A stretch of DNA of 64,000 bases. It comes from Streptomyces sp. CA-278952 (GTDB lineage Bacteria; Actinomycetota; Actinomycetes; Streptomycetales; Streptomycetaceae). The DNA is taken from the NCBI RefSeq assembly GCF_028747205.1, contig NZ_CP112880.1, positions 5,332,001 to 5,396,000 on the forward strand. Reading direction: 5' to 3'. Positions within the stretch are counted from its first letter, which is position 1. Each line of letters starts with the position of its first letter. A program made the position numbers and the translations under genes. Below the pieces are notes generated by a model. That model saw only the letters and a list, made by a program, of their open reading frames with translations, was not told the DNA's origin and did no database searches. This document shows, piece after piece, positions 33,352 to 42,965 of this stretch.

Positions 33352-35317
33352 GCGGACCGGCCGTCACCACCGTGACCGTGCGGGCGGGTAAGCCGATGGG
33401 ATGCGGGGCGAGATCCGGCGTCAGGTCCGGTACGACGGTGACGGCGGGTGCGCCGCTGTGCGCGGGAGCCTCCCGCTCGCGGGCGTACAGGCCGAGCAGC
33501 CTCGGCACCTCGTACAGCGCGGCGTGCGCGGTGACCTCCCCGGCGGGCGAGGTCACCGCACCGGCGCCGATCAGCGACTCGACGGCCCGGATCGCCGCCC
33601 GCTCCCCGCAGCCCAGCGCCGCCGTGGCCCGGTCCAGGGTGAACCCCCCGTCCTCGGAGAGCCCCGCCAGCCTCCCCAGCACCCACCGGTCGCCGTCCGC
33701 GAGATCCCGCCAGCCGGACGCGATCCGACCCCGTACGGAGACGTCCCCGGCGACCAGTTCGTCCAGTGCGGCCGACGGGTCCTCCAGCCGGGCCGCGTAC
33801 TCCGCCAGCGGCAGATGCCGCAGCACCGCGAGACGCATCCCGCTCACCTCCACCGCGAGCGGGAGCGCCCCGCAGGCCCGGACGATCCGCAACGCCGCCC
33901 CCGGGTCGGTCCGCAGCCGCCCGGCCCCGATCAGCTTCCCCAGCAGCTCCAGCGCCTCCCCGTCCGCCGGCGCGGGCAACGCGATCCGGTGCACCGGGGC
34001 GAGCCCCGCCAACTGCCCCCGGGCGGTGACCAGTACGGAACACTCCCCCGACCGGGGCAGCAGCCCCCGTACGGCCGCTTCGTCCGGCACGTCGTCCAGG
34101 ACGACCAGCGCCCGGTGCCGGGCCAGCCACCCCTGCCAGGCGTCCGCAAGGGCGGCTGTCACGCGGACGCCCGTCGGCCCGCCATCCGGCCCGCCCTCCG
34201 GCTCCGCGGGGGCGGCGCCCGCCACCCCGCACAGCCGCCCCAGCTCCGCCAGGACCTCCGCCCGGCTCCGCGCCGTACCGTCCTCCCGGCGCACCCGGAC
34301 ATGGACGCGGCCGTCGGGGAAGCGGTCGGCGAGCAGATGGGCCGCCCGGGCCGCGAGCGCCGACTTCCCCGCCCCGGCCGGGCCCGAGACGACCACCACA
34401 CGCTCCTCGCCGCCGCCCAGCACGTCGAGCAGGTCCCGCAGTTCGTCGCGGCGACCGGTGAAGGCCCCCGTACAGGCGGGCAGCGCCCCCGCGCTCCCCG
34501 CCTCCCGGGCGGCGGCGGGCCGCCGGGCCTCGCGCCCCCGGCCGAGCATCGAGCGGTACTGCGCCGCCATCGCCGGGCTCGGCTCCAGCCCCAGCTCCCG
34601 CGACATCAGCTGCCGGTAGTCGTCGTACACCGCCAGCGCCTCGGCCTGCCGGCCCGACTGGTGCAGGGAGGTCATCCAGGCGGCCCGGAGCCGCTCCCGC
34701 AGCGGGTGGCGCTCCACCAGATCCCGCAGCCCGTCCACCGCGACGGCGGCCCGGCCCAGCTCGATCTCGGTCTCCGCCCAGTCCTCGAACACCGTCAGGC
34801 AGCGGGCCTCCAGCCGGTCGGCCTCCTCGGCGACCCCGGCGGAGTCCCGCAGATCGTTCAGCGGCGGCCCCTCCCACAGGTCCAGTGCCTCGCGCAGCAG
34901 CCGGGCCGCGCCGGGCAGATCGCCCCGCCCGGCCGCCGCCCGCCCCGCACGGGCCAGCGCCCCGAACCGCAGGGTGTCCAGCTCGCCCTCGGCGATGCGC
35001 AGCAGGTAGCCCCCGCAGCCGTGCACCACCCGGTCCCGGCCCTCCTCCCCGGCGGGCCCCAGGAGGGCGCGGGCGGCACTGACGTAGACCTGGAGGTTCT
35101 TGCGGGCGGTACGGGGCGGATCGTCCGGCCACACCGCGTCGGTCAGCACGCCCACCGGTACGGGGGTGTTGGGGCGGGCCAGCAGCGTGGCGAGGACCAG
35201 GCGCTGCTTTCGCGGGCCGAGCGGCAGCTCACGGCGGTCCAGCCGGGCCGTGAGCGGGCCGAGCAGGGAGACGTACACCGCACCTGCGGAACCGGTACGG
35301 GCGGGAGGTCGGGTCAT
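33338..35317 (-). CDS. SARP-family transcriptional activator with NB-ARC-like ATPase
   Basis: 659 aa from ATG 35317, with GGAGG 8 nt upstream. An OmpR-type winged helix (VYVSLLGPLTARLDRRELPL, then GPRKQRLVLATLLARPNTPV) and a BTAD domain (FGALARAGRAAAGRGDLPGA, to about residue 250) make the SARP unit. An NTPase follows (Walker A VSGPAGAGKSALAARAA, Walker B ALVVLDDVPD), with a short helical end; it lacks the long TPR array of AfsR. SARPs bind 11-bp-spaced direct repeats to switch on biosynthetic genes. It sits between two lanthipeptide systems and is the best candidate for the boxes at 28375 and 28475. Confidence 0.9.
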   Translation of the reverse strand: MTRPPARTGSAGAVYVSLLGPLTARLDRRELPLGPRKQRLVLATLLARPNTPVPVGVLTDAVWPDDPPRTARKNLQVYVSAARALLGPAGEEGRDRVVHGCGGYLLRIAEGELDTLRFGALARAGRAAAGRGDLPGAARLLREALDLWEGPPLNDLRDSAGVAEEADRLEARCLTVFEDWAETEIELGRAAVAVDGLRDLVERHPLRERLRAAWMTSLHQSGRQAEALAVYDDYRQLMSRELGLEPSPAMAAQYRSMLGRGREARRPAAAREAGSAGALPACTGAFTGRRDELRDLLDVLGGGEERVVVVSGPAGAGKSALAARAAHLLADRFPDGRVHVRVRREDGTARSRAEVLAELGRLCGVAGAAPAEPEGGPDGGPTGVRVTAALADAWQGWLARHRALVVLDDVPDEAAVRGLLPRSGECSVLVTARGQLAGLAPVHRIALPAPADGEALELLGKLIGAGRLRTDPGAALRIVRACGALPLAVEVSGMRLAVLRHLPLAEYAARLEDPSAALDELVAGDVSVRGRIASGWRDLADGDRWVLGRLAGLSEDGGFTLDRATAALGCGERAAIRAVESLIGAGAVTSPAGEVTAHAALYEVPRLLGLYAREREAPAHSGAPAVTVVPDLTPDLAPHPIGLPARTVTVVTAGPLSPG

Positions 35318-35510
35318 CAGCGGGCCTCCGGAACGGGGACGGGCGGCGGACTGGGCCGTACGTACGTCCCGATCCTGCGGCCGCTCCGGCCCCCGCACAT
35401 CGGGGCCCCGCACGCATTTTCCGCCCGGCCACCCGACCGAAACCGCCCGGCGCCCCCATGTTGCCCGCCCCGGCCCCCACGTCCCCCGGAGCGGGCCCGG
35501 CTCAGGCCGG

Positions 35511-35585
35511 TGGGGCCGGTTCGGGCGGGCCCCGCCTCAAGCCGCTGGTTGCCGGTCCGGGCGGGCCCCGCCTCAGGCCGGTTCG
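35511..35585. terminator. Repeated GGGCGGGCCCCGCCTCA segments after the LAL gene
   Basis: Two copies of about 25 bp (GGGCGGGCCCCGCCTCA flanked by CCGGTTC/GCCG-like sequence) lie at and just beyond the 3' end of the LAL-LuxR gene. Each contains a GGCGGGCCCCGCC hairpin, so they probably act as a terminator. The rest of the 35318-35572 gap is the SARP promoter region and shows no gene. Confidence 0.5.
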
Positions 35586-38494
35586 GCGGCGCACTCGGCG
35601 GCGAACTCGCACAGCGCGGCCCGGTCCGCGCGCCCCGTCTTGCTCAGCAGACTGGCCATGTGCTTCTCCACCGTGCGGGGCGAGATGGACAGCCGCCGGG
35701 CGATCTGCTGGTTCCCGGGGCGCTCGGGCAGCAGCACGAACACCTCGTACTCGCGCGGGGTCACCCCGCCGGCCCGCAGCGGCGACGGGATCCGGTCCCA
35801 GCCGCCCCGGTGCTGGCCCACGCTGGCCCCGGCCTGCCGCAGCGCCGCCCGGCACGCGGAGGCGACCGGCTGCACCCCGGCCCCGTAGAAGTACTCCTCG
35901 GCCGACCGCAGCCACGCCACCGGCTCGCCCCACCCGTCCGCGCGGGCCGCGTCCGCGACCAGCCGCAGGCCCAGGTGGCGGGCGACCGGGAAGGGCGCGG
36001 ACCGCGCATCGAACGATGCCATCAGCCGGGCGGCCCCGGCCGGATCCCCCTCCCGGCCCAGCAGCACCGCGTCCGCCAGCTCCAGGAACTGCCGGTTCCA
36101 GGCGAGACACCCCCCGGGAGCCGCCCGCGCCTCCGCCAGCTCCGCCCGGTCCGCGTCGCCCGCCAGCACCCGCAGCAGCGGGCGCAGCCCGTACCGCCCG
36201 CTCAGGTAGTAGTAGCTCGGGTGGTCCGCCTCCCAGGCCAGCGCCTCGTCGAGCCCCGCCGCCGCCCGCTCCCGGTCCTCCTCCAGGAGCGCCCCGAACG
36301 CCCGGCACAGCCCCGACCGCAGCGGCACCAGCAGCGACTGCTCGCCCCCGGCCCGCCGGAACGCGGCCAGCGCCCGGTCCATCTCCCGCCGCCGCCCCCG
36401 GTGCGCGGCCATCGTCGCCCCGGCCAGCAGCAGATAACGGTGGGCGGACCGGTCACCGACCCGGGCGCTGGCCTCCGCCGAGCGGTCGATGGTCTCCTGC
36501 GCCTCCTCCCACCGGGCGCACATCACCGCGTTCATCGCGAGCAGCCCGTCGACCGTACGGGTCAGCAGCAGCGCCCCCAGCTCGGTGGCCGCCGCCCGCG
36601 CGGAGAGCAGCCGGGCCGCGTCCCCGGTCCGCATGAAGGCGTTCGCCCCGAGCCGCACCAGCGCCTCCACCCGCCAGACCGGCAGCGCGTGTTCGGTGGA
36701 GATCGACAGCATCCGCTCCAAGGCCGCGTCCGCAGCGTCGAAGCCCTCCTCGCGCCGCAGCAGCGCCAGCAACTGCCAGGCCTGACAGGCCACCACGGGC
36801 AGCCCCTCGGCCTCGGCGGTCTCCGCGGCCTCCCGTACGGCCCGCTCGGAATCCGCCGGGTCCCGGGGCCTGCGCCCATGCCCGGGGAGGAGCGCCAGAT
36901 ACCCGTCGACCACCACGAGGGCGGCCCGGCGGCCCGGCGGCGGCGACGGGCCCAGCAGGACCCGGGCCGCCTCGACCTGGAGCGCCGCGTCGGCGGTGCG
37001 CTCCGCCATGACCGCCGCCCAGGCGAGCTCGATGTGGATCAGGCCGCGCCGGGCGGCGGCCTCGGAACGCGCCGGAACCGGCGGCAGCGCGTCCGCCAGC
37101 GCCAGTGCGCCGTCCAGATCGCCGCCCTCGGCACGGGCGACCGCCAACGACTCGGCGACGGCGGCCCGGTCGCTCTCGGCGGCCAGCGGGTGCGCCCGCT
37201 CCAGCAGCACCACGGCGGAGCCGTGCGCCCCCGAAGCGAGCATCCGTCTTCCCGCCTCCGCGAACTGGCGGGCCGCCCCGGCCCGGTTGCCCGCGGCCAG
37301 TTGCAGCGAGGCCACGAGCTGCCGGCCGTCCTCGTCCAGCGGCTGCCCCGCGTGCTCGATGGCCCCGGCGGCGCGGCGGGCCAACGAGGCGCGCTCGGCC
37401 GGTGCCAGCGAGGAGATCAGGGCCTCGGCGGTCAGCGAGTGCCGGAAGGTGTAGCGGTCGGGGGCCGCGCCGTCCGGGGCGATCACACCGGCCTCCACCG
37501 CGGAGCGCAGATGTGTGAACAGGGCCCGGTCCTCGAAACCGGTGACGGTCTGGAGCACGGTCACCGAGAACTGGCTGCCCAGGGTGGCCGACGCCAGTAA
37601 GAGGTCCCGCACCGGCTCGTCCAGCCGCTCCAGCCTGCGGGCCCAGCTGCGGACGATGTCCGAGGGGACCGAACCACCCGGCTGCTCCACCGCCTCCCAC
37701 CCGTCGTCCGTCCGCCGGAGCCGGCCGGTGTCCAGCAGGTCCGCCAGCAGGACTTCCAGCAAGTACGGGTTGCCCGCGGCGCGTTCGGCCAGCCGGCGGT
37801 GCACCGACTCGGGTATCTCCTCCGGCCGCGCCTCCAGGCACGCGCCCGTCAGTGCCCGCACCCGGTCCTCGTGGAGCGGACCCAGCTCCCGTACGGTCGC
37901 GGCGTGCCGGCGCTCGACGGAGCGGACGAGGTCCAGGGCGGCGCCCGGCTCCGGACGCAGGGTGCCCAGGAACAGGATGGGCAGATCGGCCAGGTTGTCG
38001 ATGACGTACTCGACGACCGCGACGGTCTCCGTGTCGCAGTCGTGCAGATCCTCCAGCAGGATCGCGCAGCCCGCCTCCCGGCCCAGCACGGACAGCAGCC
38101 GCAGCAGGGCCTCGGCCAGCTCCACGACCGTCTCCGGATAGCCGGGGGACCCGTCCTTGCGCCACTCCGGAACCAGTCGGGCCAGCGCCGGGTGGTAGGG
38201 CGCCAGCTCCGGATCGGCCGGGGTGCCCGCGGCCCGGAACCGGGACGCCAGCGCCTCCGCGAGCGGACGGAAGGGCACGACGAGCCCGGTCGAGGTGGCC
38301 CGGCCGCGCAGCACGGGCATGCCGAGCCCGTACGCCCGGTAGGCGCACTCGCCCACCAGTCGGGACTTGCCGATACCGGCTTCCCCGAGGAGGAACAGCG
38401 CGCGCCCCGAACGCCGTCGTACGGCGTCCAGGGCGCTGCTCAGCAGTCCGATCTCCTCGTCCCGCCCGACGATGACCGGCGAAGTGGCTCGCAT
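35573..38494 (-). CDS. LAL-type LuxR-family regulator
   Basis: 973 aa. An N-terminal AAA ATPase (VGRDEEIGLLSSALD, Walker A LLGEAGIGKSRLV, Walker B AILLEDLHDCD) is followed by a long TPR-like region (about 350-870). A C-terminal LuxR HTH is at about 905-960 (GGVTPREYEVFVLLPERPGN, then QQIARRLSISPRTVEKHMAS). Large ATP-binding LuxR (LAL) regulators are common cluster-specific activators in Streptomyces. It is encoded downstream of the LanM candidate precursor on the same strand and upstream of the SARP gene. No TTA codon was noticed at its start. Confidence 0.9.
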   Translation of the reverse strand: MRATSPVIVGRDEEIGLLSSALDAVRRRSGRALFLLGEAGIGKSRLVGECAYRAYGLGMPVLRGRATSTGLVVPFRPLAEALASRFRAAGTPADPELAPYHPALARLVPEWRKDGSPGYPETVVELAEALLRLLSVLGREAGCAILLEDLHDCDTETVAVVEYVIDNLADLPILFLGTLRPEPGAALDLVRSVERRHAATVRELGPLHEDRVRALTGACLEARPEEIPESVHRRLAERAAGNPYLLEVLLADLLDTGRLRRTDDGWEAVEQPGGSVPSDIVRSWARRLERLDEPVRDLLLASATLGSQFSVTVLQTVTGFEDRALFTHLRSAVEAGVIAPDGAAPDRYTFRHSLTAEALISSLAPAERASLARRAAGAIEHAGQPLDEDGRQLVASLQLAAGNRAGAARQFAEAGRRMLASGAHGSAVVLLERAHPLAAESDRAAVAESLAVARAEGGDLDGALALADALPPVPARSEAAARRGLIHIELAWAAVMAERTADAALQVEAARVLLGPSPPPGRRAALVVVDGYLALLPGHGRRPRDPADSERAVREAAETAEAEGLPVVACQAWQLLALLRREEGFDAADAALERMLSISTEHALPVWRVEALVRLGANAFMRTGDAARLLSARAAATELGALLLTRTVDGLLAMNAVMCARWEEAQETIDRSAEASARVGDRSAHRYLLLAGATMAAHRGRRREMDRALAAFRRAGGEQSLLVPLRSGLCRAFGALLEEDRERAAAGLDEALAWEADHPSYYYLSGRYGLRPLLRVLAGDADRAELAEARAAPGGCLAWNRQFLELADAVLLGREGDPAGAARLMASFDARSAPFPVARHLGLRLVADAARADGWGEPVAWLRSAEEYFYGAGVQPVASACRAALRQAGASVGQHRGGWDRIPSPLRAGGVTPREYEVFVLLPERPGNQQIARRLSISPRTVEKHMASLLSKTGRADRAALCEFAAECAAEPA

Positions 38495-38573
38495 GGCCGC
38501 AGGCTACTGGAGCCCCAACCCCTACGACAGCGGGCCAATCCTGCTTATTTAGCGTTGAGTTGGCCGGAATCGC

Positions 38574-38771
38574 TCACCACGGGGCTGTCATGGTGGTCCA
38601 CGGCAGGTCGTGGCTGTAGCCGCTCTCGCCCTCCGATGCGCTGAGAAGTCTGCCGCGCGCACCGAGACCTCCGGTGGAACCCAGGGAGATCTGCCCCGCC
38701 GGGTGCTCGGGCGTGCCCTCGTGCGCGATCTCGCCGGACGCCTGCAGGGCCGATTCGCCGAACTGCTTCAT
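38574..38771 (-). CDS. Candidate precursor peptide of the LanM system (no cysteine)
   Basis: 65 aa from ATG 38771 with a GAGG-containing leader. It begins MKQFGESALQASGEIAHEGT; the C-terminal half has SLGSTGGLGARGRLLSASEG and ESGYSHDLPWTTMTAPW. It lies 94 bp downstream of the LanM stop, on the same strand, which makes it the best precursor candidate. It contains ten Ser/Thr but no Cys, so normal (methyl)lanthionine rings within the peptide cannot form; only dehydration, or coupling to another thiol, is possible. It could alternatively be an unrelated small protein. Confidence 0.6.
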   Translation of the reverse strand: MKQFGESALQASGEIAHEGTPEHPAGQISLGSTGGLGARGRLLSASEGESGYSHDLPWTTMTAPW

Positions 38772-38788
38772 CTCTGCCTCATCCTCTG

Positions 38789-38839
<51 letters not shown>

Positions 38840-38865
38840 CGCCGTCGTCGGAATCCGTGGTTCGG

Positions 38866-41800
38866 TCAGGGGGCGCGGGAGGGGCGTAGGAGCAGCGCGG
38901 ACCCGATCCGGTCGGGGAACCCGGCCCGCAGCAGCCCGTGCCCGATCCCCGAGAGCCCGGTGAGCAGCCCCGGGTGCGGTACGAGGCCGGGCGTCCCGCA
39001 CTGCGGGCCCGCCCGGTCCGCCGAGGCCAGCAGCGTCCCGGCCCGGCGCATCCACGCGGGCCGCGCTGCGGGGAGCGCGCCGTGGCCGAGGAGTTCGAGC
39101 AGCCCCGACTCCCCGTGGCACAGGCTGTCATCGGCGAGCGGCCTGATGCCCGCCAGCTCGCCGGAGCGCGCCGCGAGCCAGCCGGACAGCTCCGGGTCCG
39201 CCAGCGCGTCGGGGCTGTCCGCGATCGCCAGTGCGATGCCGGCCACCCCGTCGCACCAGGCCGGCCCGGCAGCCACTCCGCCGGCCACTCCGGCAGCCGC
39301 CTTGGACGCCGTTTCGGACGCCGTTCCGTGAACCGGCCCGGCGGTCGCTCCGTGCGGCGCTCCGGCGCTGGTCACGCGGTTCGCTCCGGCCGTCGCCCGC
39401 CGCAGGGCCTCCAGTCCGGCGTCCCGGTGGCGGGCGTCGCCCCCGGCCCCGGCGAAGCGCAGCAGCGCCCAGCCGATCCCCGCCGCCCCGTCGGCGAAGC
39501 CCCCGGCGTCAGGGAGCGGGGCGGCGGCGATCCGCTCGGCGCAGCGCTCGGCGCCACGCCAAGCCTCGGGGCGGCCGGTGACGCGGTGCACCGCGAGCAG
39601 CGAGACGAGCCCGCCCGCCGCCCCGCCGCGCACCCCGTACCCGTCCTCGGCCGCGCTCGCCGCGCAGCTCAGCCGGACGGCGGGACCGGCCTGGTCCAGC
39701 ACCTCCCGGTCGCCCAGCAGCGTGCCCACCTCGGTCAACGCATAGGCGATGCCGCCGAGGCCCGCGAAGGCGCCGGAGCCCAGGGAGCCGAGTTCGTCGG
39801 CCCGCCCGTGCAACGCGTCCAGCAGCCCCGGGACCGGGGCGAGCGCCTCATGGGCCGCCTCCGCGTACCGGGAGGCGCCGGTGAGCGCGGCCAGTTGCGC
39901 CAGGAAGAGCGCGGGCCCCGTGTAACCGCCCGCGAGGTCCGCCGCCATCGGGGTGAGCCGCCAGTAGCGCTCACCGAGCAGTTCGAGCCCGATCCAGTTG
40001 GTGCGGCGCTCGTGCCGGTAGGCGAGGGAGACGAGCTGGTCGCCCACCGACCGTGCGGCGGATAGCAGTTGCTCGGGTTCCGGTGCGGTCGCCGCGCTCC
40101 GCGACCGGCCGCCCGGCGCCGCCCGGTGCGGCGGCTCGGGCGAGGTGCTCACCATGGCGGCCCGGATGATCCGTTCCTGGTCCTGGCGGTCCACGGTGTC
40201 CATCGCACGCACCTTCGCCTCGACGCGAGCCAGCCCGGTGGGGCCGACGGGGCCGCCGCCGGGCTGCCCCGGGACCGTACGGCCGGTGCCGCTCCACAGC
40301 TCCGTGCCTCCCGGCCGGGTGCCGAACACCGGCACGTCACCGCGCCACAGCTCCGCGACCTCCTCGTCCTCCACGCCGGGCAGCGCGGGCCTGCCCAGGA
40401 GCGGGGTGCGCAGCAGCGAGAGGACCTGGTGGCGTTCGGTGGCGTCCCGCATCAGGTCGGGGTGGGTCGACTCGTCCAGCAGCGTCGTGTACGTCCAGGT
40501 CGGCCGGGGTACGACACGCACCTCGTCCCGCGCGAAGAGCCGCAACAGGCCGTCGGCGCCGAGGAGTTCGTCCCGGTGCTCGCTGACCGCGGTGTATCCG
40601 GCGCGGAAGCCGCCGCACAGGGCCTCGGTGTACGCGGAGGGGTCGGCCGCCACTCCGCCCAGCCGGGGCCGGTTGGCGGACTCGGTGAACCGGCCCGCCC
40701 GCCGCACCAGCCGCATGCGGTCGGTACCGGCGTCCGCCCAGTCGGCGGTCTCGATCGGCGACGACGCGGCCCGGCCCCCGCCGATCGCGGACATGTCGAG
40801 CGCGGTGGTGTCCCCGACGAGCAACTGGGGCAGCAGGCCTACCCGGTGGACCGAGTCGTGCAGCGCCCGGGCGGCCGGGTCGGCGGACCGGGCGGGCCCC
40901 AGCGGCGGGTGGAACAGCGTCTCCACATCGACCAGCACCGGGTGCGGGCCGCAGGCGATCAGGTTCTCGTGGTGCAGATCCGTACCGTCCAGCGTGTGCA
41001 GCAGCGCCAGCAGCGCACCCTGACGCCGGTAGAACTGCCGGGTCTCCGCCGCCGAGGCGCAGGGCCGCTCCTCGACGAACTCGGCCCAGCCGTACTCCCC
41101 CCGGTCCAGGACCCGCAGCACCCGCAGCTCCGGGGCTCCGGGCAGCGAACCGAACCACTCGGCCAGGGCGTTGAAGTGCCGGTGCGCCGCGAGCGGACGC
41201 GGTTTGTAGACCAGCCGGGTGCCGTCGGCGAACCGCAGCAGCATCACCGACCGGCCGCCGCGGTGGCTGTCGCCCGCCCCGGCCTCGACACCGGTGAGCG
41301 CCCCGGTGCCCGCGCTCCCGCCGCGTACGCCCTCCGGGGAACCGGCCCGGTCGCCGAGCACCCCCGAGGGGGTCAGCAGGTGCCGGTCGGCGGCGAGCCG
41401 CGCGGCCATCTCCGCGAACGCGTCCCCCGCGTTCAGGCAGGCCGTCGCGAGGAGGCGGGCCAGCACCGGGTAGCCGGTGACGAGCAGGGCGAGACCGTCG
41501 CGGCGGGCGGTCCGCCGTACGAAGTCCCGGAAGCGTTCCTCGGACCCCTCGCCGCTCAGTCGGCCCAGCCGCCGGGCCTCGTGCAGTTCCGTGACGAGGG
41601 TGCGCGCCGCGATCCGGGACAGCCGGCGCGTCAGCTGCCGCCGGAAGTCCGCCAGGAGGTTCGAGGAGCCGTCTGCCGCCGGGCTGTCCGCCGCCGGGCC
41701 GGCCGCGAGGCCGTTCCCCGAGCCGTTGACCGGGCCGCCGACCGCCGGGCCCCCGACCGCCGGGCCGTCCTTCGCGAGCGCGTCCCGGAGCCGCCGTGCC

Positions 41801-42105
41801 GCCGCCTCGACGAACGGTGCGACGACCGGCCCGAAGCCGCTGAGCCCGGGGTATGCCCGGTCGGGGACCACCACGTCACGCGGCGCCGAGGCGACGGCCT
41901 CCCGGGCGAAGACCGCCCAGCCGGGTTCGCCGGCGGGGCTGCCGCCGACGACACCGGGAAGCCACCACGGCGCCCCTGCCGTGTCCCTGAACGCGACGGA
42001 AGCGGCGGAAGCAGACGCCACGGAAACGGCAGGGACCGGCTCGACGGATGCGGCAGGGGCGGGGCGACGGCTCGTGCCTCTGTCGATCAGATCCTTCTCC
42101 GCCAC
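38866..42105 (-). CDS. lanM: Class II lanthipeptide synthetase LanM
   Basis: 1079 aa from GTG 42105, with GGGAGG 9 nt upstream. The dehydratase domain (DUF4135, about residues 170-560) shows LRFADGTRLVYKPRPLAAHR, YGWAEFVEERPC, and the HHENL and VLVDVETLFHPP motifs that carry the kinase-like active site. The LanC domain (about 690-1070) keeps all zinc ligands: Cys in AWCDGVAGIALA and Cys-His in SLCHGESGLLEL. So both dehydration and thioether formation should work, which makes the lack of Cys in the adjacent candidate peptide notable. Ala/Gly/Pro-rich linkers interrupt the domains. No LanT is seen near it. Confidence 0.92.
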   Translation of the reverse strand: MAEKDLIDRGTSRRPAPAASVEPVPAVSVASASAASVAFRDTAGAPWWLPGVVGGSPAGEPGWAVFAREAVASAPRDVVVPDRAYPGLSGFGPVVAPFVEAAARRLRDALAKDGPAVGGPAVGGPVNGSGNGLAAGPAADSPAADGSSNLLADFRRQLTRRLSRIAARTLVTELHEARRLGRLSGEGSEERFRDFVRRTARRDGLALLVTGYPVLARLLATACLNAGDAFAEMAARLAADRHLLTPSGVLGDRAGSPEGVRGGSAGTGALTGVEAGAGDSHRGGRSVMLLRFADGTRLVYKPRPLAAHRHFNALAEWFGSLPGAPELRVLRVLDRGEYGWAEFVEERPCASAAETRQFYRRQGALLALLHTLDGTDLHHENLIACGPHPVLVDVETLFHPPLGPARSADPAARALHDSVHRVGLLPQLLVGDTTALDMSAIGGGRAASSPIETADWADAGTDRMRLVRRAGRFTESANRPRLGGVAADPSAYTEALCGGFRAGYTAVSEHRDELLGADGLLRLFARDEVRVVPRPTWTYTTLLDESTHPDLMRDATERHQVLSLLRTPLLGRPALPGVEDEEVAELWRGDVPVFGTRPGGTELWSGTGRTVPGQPGGGPVGPTGLARVEAKVRAMDTVDRQDQERIIRAAMVSTSPEPPHRAAPGGRSRSAATAPEPEQLLSAARSVGDQLVSLAYRHERRTNWIGLELLGERYWRLTPMAADLAGGYTGPALFLAQLAALTGASRYAEAAHEALAPVPGLLDALHGRADELGSLGSGAFAGLGGIAYALTEVGTLLGDREVLDQAGPAVRLSCAASAAEDGYGVRGGAAGGLVSLLAVHRVTGRPEAWRGAERCAERIAAAPLPDAGGFADGAAGIGWALLRFAGAGGDARHRDAGLEALRRATAGANRVTSAGAPHGATAGPVHGTASETASKAAAGVAGGVAAGPAWCDGVAGIALAIADSPDALADPELSGWLAARSGELAGIRPLADDSLCHGESGLLELLGHGALPAARPAWMRRAGTLLASADRAGPQCGTPGLVPHPGLLTGLSGIGHGLLRAGFPDRIGSALLLRPSRAP

Positions 42106-42347
42106 AGCTCCGCACCTCCCCGGTCCCGGGCCGGCCCCGGTCGGGCCGCCCGGATCCATCGTGGCGGGGGAGCGGGTGGGGCGCATGGGGGAGTCGCCCC
42201 CATCTTTCGCCCTTCGGCCCGCAGAAGCCGGTAACGCGCCGCCGTGCCACCGGGATTGGCGGTTTCTCGCCTGCCGCTCAGGGCCGGGCTGATGCTTAAT
42301 AGGCCTCCCGCGCATGCGGGGTGAGTGACGAGTGCACGGGGGAGCGC

Positions 42348-42965
42348 ATGAACACCACAGGGAACAGCGGGCAGCCGTCGCCACCAACGCCACCGTCCGG
42401 ACCCCCATCCTCACCCCCGTCCTCACCCCCGTCCTCACCACCGCCGGGTCCTCCGGCCGGGCCTCCCTCGCAGCCGCAGCCGCAGCCACCACCGCTACCT
42501 CCGCTGCCGCGCCCGGGAGGCGTCCTGGAGATATCGGTCAAGCGCCGGATGCTCTGGATCGGAGCGGCGGCCCTGCCGCTGCACAATCTCACCCGGGTCG
42601 AGGCCATCAAGATCAAGCCGGAGCGGAACGTCCTCCGTTTCCTGCTGGGGCTGGGGCTGGTCGCCTTCGTCTATTCGGTGACCGACTGGGCGCCGGTTCT
42701 CGTCCTGCTGATCATCATGGTCGTCTATTTCGTCAAGGCGCTCATCGCACCGGAGAAGCCGGTCCTGGTCGTGGAGACGGCCGGCGGCTCCTTGGTGCTC
42801 GTGACTCTGCCGAGCGTGGACGAACTGCGGGGGATCGCCGGGCAGATAGTGCACGCGATCGACCATCCGGAAGCCGAGTTCACCGCACACGTGCACCAGT
42901 TGAACAACTACAACGGCCCCGTGTTCAACCAGAACGGTGGTCAGAACACGGGGATCAGGCTATGA
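42348..42965 (+). CDS. DUF6232-type membrane protein with C-terminal amyloid-like motif
   Basis: 205 aa from ATG 42348, with GGGGGAG upstream. Order: a Pro-rich cytoplasmic tail (PPSSPPSSPPSSPPPGPPAG), a short strand-rich segment (VLEISVKRRMLWIGAAALPL), two transmembrane helices (about 105-150, LRFLLGLGLVAFVYSVTD and WAPVLVLLIIMVVYFV), a beta/alpha domain, and a C-terminal NNYNGPVFNQNGGQNTGIRL. The stop overlaps the next start by 4 bp (ATGA). The last motif is repeated near the N-terminus of the partner, suggesting that the two proteins associate through it. Confidence 0.75.
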   Translation: MNTTGNSGQPSPPTPPSGPPSSPPSSPPSSPPPGPPAGPPSQPQPQPPPLPPLPRPGGVLEISVKRRMLWIGAAALPLHNLTRVEAIKIKPERNVLRFLLGLGLVAFVYSVTDWAPVLVLLIIMVVYFVKALIAPEKPVLVVETAGGSLVLVTLPSVDELRGIAGQIVHAIDHPEAEFTAHVHQLNNYNGPVFNQNGGQNTGIRL

